DNA of 6,351 nucleotides from Ignavibacteriota bacterium (GTDB lineage Bacteria > Bacteroidota > Ignavibacteria > Tepidaquicellales > Tepidaquicellaceae), in assembly GCA_003135995.1 (NCBI GenBank), contig PNBM01000214.1, forward strand, positions 13,831 to 20,181, written 5' to 3'. Below the pieces are notes generated by a model that was not told the origin of the DNA, did not search any database, and saw nothing but the letters and a program-made list of their open reading frames with translations. The translations under genes and the position numbers were made by a program. Positions 1 to 4,340 of the stretch are shown piece by piece (the stretch's first letter is position 1; every line of letters begins with the position of its first letter).

Positions 1-502
1 TTGCTTTGCTTCCAACTTTCAAATTTAATTTCTGAGCTAATTTATCACCTACTAATAACCTCGAATAGATAGTATCAATCGGTGTAATATTGAATTCACC
101 ACTAATAATTTTATTCCGTGCAGTAGATATATCTGTTTCCTGAACGATACCCTTTAAAATTATTCCTTCAATATTTTCTTTGAATCTAATCACAGCTTCA
201 CGCTGTACGAATGGAGAGATGCCTGTGACTTCGGAGATACTATCTGTAATTTTCTTTATTGTTTCTTTATAATTCTCTACTCCTTCGGGTAAAAATGAAG
301 TAATTTGGATATGAGCCACCAAACCTGCCACTTTGTCTTTAATATCTTTTTCAAATCCGTTTAATATAGAAACTGCAATAATTAACGTAGCAACTCCTAA
401 TGTTATTCCTATTATAGCAATATAAGTGATGAAAGAAACAAATTTAGATTCTTTCTTTGAAAATAAATATCTTTTTGCTATATAATACTTAAAGTTAGCC
501 AC
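1..502 (-). CDS. LolC/LolE-family lipoprotein-releasing ABC transporter permease, N-terminal part (partial)
   Basis: The visible 167 codons read as an inner-membrane permease of the FtsX/MacB fold, LolC/LolE branch. That family works with the LolD ATPase to extract lipoproteins from the inner membrane and hand them to a periplasmic carrier. The N-terminus has the family signature: a short basic cytoplasmic stretch with KRYLFSKK (about 10-17), one long hydrophobic segment at about 21-47 (ITYIAIIGITLGVATLIIAV) and NGFE right after it (48-51), then the start of the large periplasmic MacB-PCD-like domain. The start is GTG at 502-500: a TAA lies four codons upstream in frame and no ATG is available. 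No Shine-Dalgarno sequence precedes it. It lies 69 bp downstream of prfB on the same strand, so co-transcription is plausible. A TATAAT at 540-535 on the minus strand could instead give it its own promoter, but no good -35 is seen. The rest of the gene lies beyond base 1. LolC and LolE cannot be told apart from this piece. Confidence 0.85.
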   Translation of the reverse strand, partial: MANFKYYIAKRYLFSKKESKFVSFITYIAIIGITLGVATLIIAVSILNGFEKDIKDKVAGLVAHIQITSFLPEGVENYKETIKKITDSISEVTGISPFVQREAVIRFKENIEGIILKGIVQETDISTARNKIISGEFNITPIDTIYSRLLVGDKLAQKLNLKVGSKA

Positions 503-571
503 GTATTTAGTTTATTTTAAAAAGAGTTATAACTATTATAATAAATAAAATTCTATTTGAATAAATTAACA

Positions 572-1661
572 TTAACTTAACAAATATGCTTTAATAAAGT
601 CATCCAGTTCGCCATCCATTACAGACTGAGTATCAGAAGTTTCAAAATCAGTTCTATGGTCTTTAACCATGTTATAGGGATGGAAAACGTAGCTTCTTAT
701 CTGACTTCCCCATTCTATTCTCTTCTTTGATTTTTCTATTAAATTAATCTTTTCCATTTCTTTCTCTTTTTCTATTATATAAAGCTTTGACTTTAACATC
801 TTCATGGCATTCATTTTATTCTGCAACTGGGAACGTTCATTCTGACATTGAACAACAATACCTGATGGTATATGCGTAATTCTGATTGCTGTTTCTACTT
901 TATTTACATTTTGACCGCCTGCCCCGCCTGAACGAAATGTATCAATTTTGATTTCAGACGGATTAATCTCAATCTCTATAGAATCATCTATTATAGGGGA
1001 AACGTAAACAGCAGCGAACGAAGTATGCCTTTTTTTATTGGCATCGAAAGGAGAAATTCTAACTAATCTATGAACACCATTTTCTGCTTTTAGAAATCCA
1101 TAAGTATAGTCCCCTGTAATTTCGATAGTAGCACTTTTAATTCCGGCTCCGTCACCATCGAGTCTGTCTACCAGTATAGTCTTAAATTTCTTTTTCTCGC
1201 AGTATTTAAGATACATTCTGAGAAGCATTTCCGCCCAATCCTGTGCTTCAGTACCACCTGCACCTGAATTAATAGTAAGTATTGCGTTTCGGATATCATC
1301 TTTATCGGAGAGCATATTTTTGAATTCGAGTTCACCCAATTCTTTTTCGAATTTTGTAATCTCGGTCTCTATTTCTGAGGCTACAGATTCATCATTTTCG
1401 CTTTCACCCATCTCGATTAAAGTCTGAATATCAGTCATGCGATGTTCAACAACACTGTAATCTTCGACCCATTTTTTAAGGCTGGATATTTCCTGTAAAA
1501 TTTTCTGAGCGGATTTATTATTTTCCCAAAAATCCTGAATTTCTGTACTTTTTTCTAATTCTGTTATTTTATTCTTCTTTTGGTCAATTTCAAAGAAACC
1601 TCCTTAGAGTTTCTAATTTCTCCGCTGGTTCTTTAAGTTTATATTTTTGCTGTTCAAACAT
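572..1661 (-). CDS. prfB: Peptide chain release factor 2 (RF2), expressed by +1 programmed frameshift
   Basis: RF2 recognises UGA and UAA in the ribosomal A site and triggers release of the finished protein. The gene starts at ATG 1661-1659, runs 23 codons (MFEQQKYKL to RRFL) and meets TGA at 1592-1590. A +1 shift at CTT continues with GAA at 1591-1589 and stays open to TAA at 574-572. The joined product is 23 + 339 = 362 residues, close to the 365 of E. coli RF2. After the acidic helical N-terminal domain come [13 protein letters not shown] (133-145), the SPF stop-recognition tripeptide (203-205) and GGQ (248-250) of the peptidyl-transferase-centre loop; the Gln is the known PrmC methylation target. 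Ser244 matches E. coli position 246, where most bacteria have Ala or Ser rather than the K-12 Thr. No Shine-Dalgarno precedes the ATG. Calling the gene from ATG 1438 would lose 74 residues of domain 1. The LolC/E-type gene lies downstream. Confidence 0.96.
1590..1604 (-). promoter_or_regulatory. prfB autoregulatory +1 frameshift site (AGGAGG, CTT slip codon, TGA)
   Basis: On the minus strand the order is AGGAGG (1604-1599), TTT (1598-1596), CTT (1595-1593), TGA (1592-1590). This is the classical RF2 arrangement: a Shine-Dalgarno-like hexamer three bases from the CUU slip codon, then UGA. The known mechanism is that scarce RF2 lets the ribosome pause at UGA, and pairing of the hexamer with the 16S tail pushes tRNA-Leu +1 onto UUU, so RF2 is made. 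When RF2 is plentiful it terminates at codon 24. Before the site the zero frame is open from ATG 1661, and after it the +1 frame is open for 339 codons. The base after TGA is A, where many prfB genes have C. Confidence 0.95.
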
Positions 1662-1716
1662 GTCTTAATTTATAAAATTTGTAAAATTTATTCAGATTTA
1701 GTGTATATATTCATTA

Positions 1717-1732
1717 AACCGTTAAAACGGTT
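1717..1732. repeat. Short palindrome, 7-bp stem, AACCGTT / AACGGTT
   Basis: AACCGTT (1717-1723) is the exact reverse complement of AACGGTT (1726-1732), with two bases between. It can also be read as a 6-bp stem around a TAAA loop, the same loop as the neighbouring palindrome at 1754-1773. It lies 56 bp upstream of the prfB start, so it could sit in the prfB leader. It is probably a REP-type intergenic palindrome; a protein-binding operator is the alternative. Confidence 0.55.
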
Positions 1733-1753
1733 CAATTATATATTATTTCTATT

Positions 1754-1773
1754 CCCACGACTAAAGTCGTGGG
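1754..1773. repeat. GC-rich palindrome, 9-bp stem, CCCACGACT / AGTCGTGGG
   Basis: CCCACGACT (1754-1762) pairs perfectly with AGTCGTGGG (1765-1773), or as an 8-bp stem around a TAAA loop. The stem is far richer in GC than the surrounding DNA. On the plus strand it is followed by a T-rich tract (TTTTATTTTA), so it resembles a rho-independent terminator for rightward transcription, yet no plus-strand gene lies to its left. Palindromes of this style recur in intergenic regions of FCB-group genomes and are usually linked to REP-associated Y1 transposases (RAYT). That link is family knowledge, since no transposase is in the window. Confidence 0.65.
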
Positions 1774-1839
1774 TTTTATTTTAGACCATTCGTATTATTA
1801 TAAAATCTTTTAGCTAATCTGTAAATTATTTTAATTATA

Positions 1840-1940
1840 AAATTTAGAAAACAGATTACATTCCCAATCAGGGATTGGGAATGAGGAAATAAATTTAGAA
1901 AACAGATTACATTCCCAATCAGGGATTGGGAATGAGGAAA
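1840..1940. repeat. Two tandem 51-bp units, each with an 11-bp perfect hairpin
   Basis: Bases 1840-1889 are identical to 1891-1940, giving a period of 51. Each unit holds a left part (AAATTTAGAAAACAGATTA), then stem arm CATTCCCAATC, loop AGG, stem arm GATTGGGAATG, then AGGAAA. The stems are 1859-1869 with 1873-1883, and 1910-1920 with 1924-1934. The identity covers the flanks as well as the stems, which points to a recent duplication of the whole unit. The hairpins are strong and lie about 70 bp past the stop of the minus-strand AtuA-type gene, so they could protect or end that transcript, although no run of U follows them. Best guess is a REP-type or Y1-transposase-mobilised element; this is unproven from the window alone. 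Confidence 0.85.
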
Positions 1941-1979
1941 AAATTATTGTAATTCGTGAATTTTATATTATCTTGCTTT

Positions 1980-2000
1980 AACATTTAACATCTAACATTT
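1980..2000. repeat. Three 7-bp tandem repeats (AACATTT-like)
   Basis: AACATTT, AACATCT and AACATTT follow one another directly just past the TAA of the minus-strand AtuA-type gene. The array is very short and of low complexity, so it may be chance or slippage. No function is suggested. Confidence 0.4.
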
Positions 2001-2005
2001 ATAAC

Positions 2006-2317
2006 TTATTTTTCGATTTCCATTCTTAGAAGCGCAGAGGCAAGTGTTTTCCCCTGTGCGTCGAGTTTTAAAGAGACGGTTCCGCCGCCTCCCAGTGTAT
2101 CATGAAGGACAAAATTTAAAGCATTTATATTCGGCATTTCGAATCTTTCCACTTCCCCTTTGCATATTCCTGTAAAAAACTTCTTAACTTTTTCAGCCGT
2201 AACTTCCTTTTTAATCAATTCATAGTCTTCCTTGTTGTATGCAATCAGACCTATATTAGCCGCATCTCCTTTATCTCCGCTACGCCCGTGGCAAATATCT
2301 TTTAAACGAATTTTCAT
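2006..2317 (-). CDS. AtuA C-terminal (ferredoxin-fold-like) small protein
   Basis: The 103-residue protein matches the domain found at the C-terminus of AtuA/DUF1446 proteins, named for acyclic terpene utilisation in Pseudomonas, and also encoded alone as a small partner protein. Signature stretches are HGRSGDKGDAANIGLIA (about 10-26), the middle GEVERFEMPNINALNFVLH (54-72) and the glycine-rich LGGGGTVSLKLDAQGKTLASALL (75-97). There is no signal peptide or membrane segment, so it is cytoplasmic. Its biochemical role is not established; the family usually sits near acyl-CoA carboxylase or other acyl-CoA catabolism genes. Here no DUF1446 large subunit is adjacent: upstream lies a divergent gene and downstream prfB. 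The length is normal for the stand-alone form, so it is not a fragment. The start is ATG 2317, close to the conserved core and with no Shine-Dalgarno; the stop is TAA. Confidence 0.85.
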   Translation of the reverse strand: MKIRLKDICHGRSGDKGDAANIGLIAYNKEDYELIKKEVTAEKVKKFFTGICKGEVERFEMPNINALNFVLHDTLGGGGTVSLKLDAQGKTLASALLRMEIEK

Positions 2318-2366
2318 AGTTTACTTTTGTTTATTTTAATTTAATAAAAATAACGGTCTTATTAAA

Positions 2367-2394
2367 TTGACAATTTTATCTTTGTAAATATTAT
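2367..2394 (+). promoter_or_regulatory. Candidate promoter for the outer-membrane protein gene
   Basis: The divergent 220-bp spacer 2318-2537 must hold promoters for both flanking genes. On the plus strand TTGACA (2367-2372), a 16-base spacer and TATTAT (2389-2394) make a fair sigma-70 type promoter with a leader of about 135 bases. A Bacteroidota-style -7 element, TATCTTTG (2377-2384), lies in the same stretch but lacks a matching -33 TTG at the usual distance. In so AT-rich a spacer either match could be chance. For the minus-strand gene no clear promoter was seen. Confidence 0.25.
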
Positions 2395-2520
2395 TTTGAA
2401 AATGCTTCTTTTCGTCAAATTAAATCATTGTATTACTTATATATAATCTCCGTAGACATATAATAAATAGCACTAAATTCATTTTTATCAAAATTTAAAT
2501 TGTGTATTTTAATTTTCTTT

Positions 2521-2538
2521 TAAATTATGAATAATTTA
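2521..2538. repeat. AT-only inverted repeat touching the start codon of the next gene
   Basis: TAAATTAT (2521-2528) is the exact reverse complement of ATAATTTA (2531-2538), with GA between. The last base is the A of the ATG start of the plus-strand gene. As RNA the hairpin would be weak; as DNA it could be an operator half-site pair. It may also be chance in AT-rich sequence. Confidence 0.3.
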
Positions 2539-3371
2539 TGAATTGTACTCACCGGGTTTTAATAATTGTAGTGTTTTTCTTTAATATATTAATAAGTGTA
2601 AAAAGTTATGCCCAAATCGAAAAGAATAATGCAGAAGTTTATGATTTAGTTCCTAAAAATGTATTACAAATTGAAGCCGACTTCACTTTAGATAAAGTCA
2701 GAGGTAATACAAAATTGGCAAATACAATTTTAAATACCAAAGCTAACGATTACGCCGCACCTTCTATTACGTTAAGATATGGAGTAGTTAAAAATCTTGA
2801 ATTTCAATTTATAACCGGTTATCGAGCAATTGTTTTAAATGAAAAAACAGGACAAATTCTGAAAAACGGAAAACCGGTAACTATTACAAAAGATATTACA
2901 GGTCTTTCAGAAATAACAGCAGGTCTTAAATTTGGTATTAATGCAGAAAAAAAAATGATACCAAGCATCGCATTAACAACATTGATAACAATACCAAACG
3001 CCGGTGCTCCCGATTTTACAACAAAAAATCCGGGTTTTGAATCAGTTTTGAATTTTTATAATACATTAAGTAAATATTCCGATATATCATGTGATTTGGG
3101 AGTAAGCTGGGATGGATTCAAAATGAATCCTTACCCTATTTGGTATTACAAAATTTCACCTGAATTATATGCCGGTAATTACCTTTCATTTTTTATAGAA
3201 AATTTAGGTTACTTAACAAAGAAAACTCCTGTGGAAGAAAGAATTGATATTGGGGCAGATTGTACTTTTAACGATACTTTTGAATCGTATATTTATTTCG
3301 GAACCATATTTTATAATAAAAATAGTTTCTTTTTCGCGGGTGCGAATTTTACTTTTACCATTCCTTTTTAA
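2538..3371 (+). CDS. Secreted, probable outer-membrane beta-barrel protein (MetA-pathway/transporter-like)
   Basis: The 277-residue protein begins with a signal peptide: MNCTHR, a hydrophobic core (VLIIVVFFFNILISV) and a likely cleavage after SYA, before QIEKNN (about residue 26). The mature part is rich in alternating polar and aromatic beta-strand sequence with no hydrophobic helices, and ends in a terminal Phe (NFTFTIPF), as outer-membrane barrels do for BAM recognition. The order 'EITAGLKFGI', 'PSIALTTLITIPNAG', 'DISCDLGVSW', 'SPELYAGNYLSFFIENLG' and 'IDIGADCTFND' resembles the putative MetA-pathway phenol-degradation/transporter family of barrels (PF13557-like), whose substrates are mostly unknown. 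That assignment is by resemblance and moderate. The neighbours, a divergent AtuA-type gene and convergent xerC, give no functional hint. The start is ATG 2538, directly before the signal peptide; an ATG at 2528 is out of frame and stops after four codons. No Shine-Dalgarno. The TAA stop abuts that of the next gene. Confidence 0.75.
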   Translation: MNCTHRVLIIVVFFFNILISVKSYAQIEKNNAEVYDLVPKNVLQIEADFTLDKVRGNTKLANTILNTKANDYAAPSITLRYGVVKNLEFQFITGYRAIVLNEKTGQILKNGKPVTITKDITGLSEITAGLKFGINAEKKMIPSIALTTLITIPNAGAPDFTTKNPGFESVLNFYNTLSKYSDISCDLGVSWDGFKMNPYPIWYYKISPELYAGNYLSFFIENLGYLTKKTPVEERIDIGADCTFNDTFESYIYFGTIFYNKNSFFFAGANFTFTIPF

Positions 3372-4340
3372 TTATGCTTTCGGGTGAGCCTGCTTATAAA
3401 CTTTTTTCAGTTTTTCAGCAGTAACGTGAGTATAAACCTGTGTTGTCGATAAGCTCTCGTGTCCTAACAAATCTTTAACTGCTCTGATATCTGCTCCTTT
3501 ATCCAATAAATGTGTTGCAAAAGTATGTCTTAATATGTGAGGAGATTTTTTCTTTAATTCGCTTACGGCACTGAAGTCTTTTTTAATTAACCTGTAAACC
3601 TGCATCGGGTATAGTTTTTTCCCTTTATTGCTTACAAAAAAATTATCGAGTTTATTTATGTTGCATATGTTTCTTATTTCCGTATAGTTATTCATAGCTT
3701 CGTCTGCTTTTTTTCCGAAAGGAATTATTCTCTCTTTAGAACCTTTACCAAATACTTTTATTGTTCGCTCACCTCTGTCTATATCCTGATATTTTAAATT
3801 TATCAGTTCCGAAAGCCTTATACCTGTGCTGTAAAATAATTCTATTATAGCCTTGTCGAGAATTTTTAATGCCGTTCCGCCTTTTTTATCAAGAAGTTCG
3901 CTGATGTTATCCTGTGAGAAGAAAACCGGAAATTTTTTGCTTGTTTTAGGAAATATTAAACCGCTTGCCGGATTTTTTAAAATCAGGTTATATTTATAAA
4001 AATATTTGAAAAATGATTTAAGGACGGAAATTTTTCTCGAAATGGAACGTGAATTAAATTTACTGACTTTTTTAATATCGATTTTTTTTTCATCGAATAA
4101 ACCTGCAACGAAGGATTTTAAATCAGGAAGAGTTATTTTATTCAAATCGATTTGAAATAACAATTCGCTATCTTTATAATCATCTGATTTAAGGTCAAAT
4201 GATTTCCATAAAAATATACCGAACTGTCTTAAATCATTCTCGTAAGATATTAATGTATGAACTGAATAATGTTTTGAGTACTTTAAATAATCCAGATATT
4301 TGTTTAAATAATCGGAATAATATTTATTCTTCTGCTGCAA
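3372..4340 (-). CDS. xerC: Tyrosine site-specific recombinase, XerC/XerD family
   Basis: Xer recombinases resolve chromosome dimers at dif sites near the replication terminus, normally with FtsK at the division septum. The 322-residue protein has the two-part structure: an N-terminal SAM-like DNA-binding domain (about 10-120, with 'YSVHTLISYENDLRQF' and 'SRSISRKISVLKSFFKY') and a C-terminal catalytic domain. All catalytic residues are visible: Arg175 (STGIRLSEL), Lys199 (FGKGSKER), His268 and Arg271 (HILRHTFATHLL), His294 (LLGHESLSTT) and nucleophile Tyr303 (QVYTHV). It is slightly longer than the ~298 residues of E. coli XerC/XerD, mostly through an N-terminal insert near 50-65. The start is TTG 4340, 17 bases inside topA; a TAA stands three codons upstream in frame and no ATG or GTG lies near, so TTG is the only sensible start. 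Translational coupling to topA is likely. The symbol xerC rests partly on topA linkage, also seen in Firmicutes; XerD or a sole Xer is possible. Confidence 0.85.
   Translation of the reverse strand: MQQKNKYYSDYLNKYLDYLKYSKHYSVHTLISYENDLRQFGIFLWKSFDLKSDDYKDSELLFQIDLNKITLPDLKSFVAGLFDEKKIDIKKVSKFNSRSISRKISVLKSFFKYFYKYNLILKNPASGLIFPKTSKKFPVFFSQDNISELLDKKGGTALKILDKAIIELFYSTGIRLSELINLKYQDIDRGERTIKVFGKGSKERIIPFGKKADEAMNNYTEIRNICNINKLDNFFVSNKGKKLYPMQVYRLIKKDFSAVSELKKKSPHILRHTFATHLLDKGADIRAVKDLLGHESLSTTQVYTHVTAEKLKKVYKQAHPKA

Larger units (their letters stand above)
1662..2005. other. Gene-free AT-rich spacer with a palindrome island
   Basis: The spacer separates the stop of the AtuA-type gene from the start of prfB, both on the minus strand. 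No credible coding frame is present. It contains, in order, palindromes at 1717-1732 and 1754-1773, a tandem pair of 51-bp hairpin units at 1840-1940, and a short 7-bp tandem repeat at 1980-2000. The prfB promoter presumably lies in the left part: a TATAAT is present on the minus strand at 1740-1735, but no convincing -35 stands at the usual distance. An 8-base stretch, TAATCTGT at 1815-1822, is the inverted copy of ACAGATTA inside each 51-bp unit (1851-1858 and 1902-1909), so it may be a remnant or part of a larger fold. Confidence 0.8.

Noticed and set aside
525..534. AGTTATAACT palindrome between prfB and the LolC/E-type gene as an operator
   Set aside because: It is ten bases, AT-dominated and easily due to chance in this spacer; nothing else supports it.
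572..1661. prfB as a frameshifted pseudogene
   Set aside because: The shift falls exactly at the conserved RF2 recoding motif, and all catalytic and recognition motifs downstream are intact.
1859..1934. The 51-bp hairpins as standard rho-independent terminators of the AtuA-type gene
   Set aside because: On the minus strand the stems are followed by TAATCTG rather than a run of T. They may stabilise or pause the transcript but do not fit the usual pattern.
1840..1940. A minimal CRISPR array
   Set aside because: The two copies are directly tandem with no variable spacer, the repeat is a full 51 bp with a long perfect hairpin, and no cas gene is nearby.
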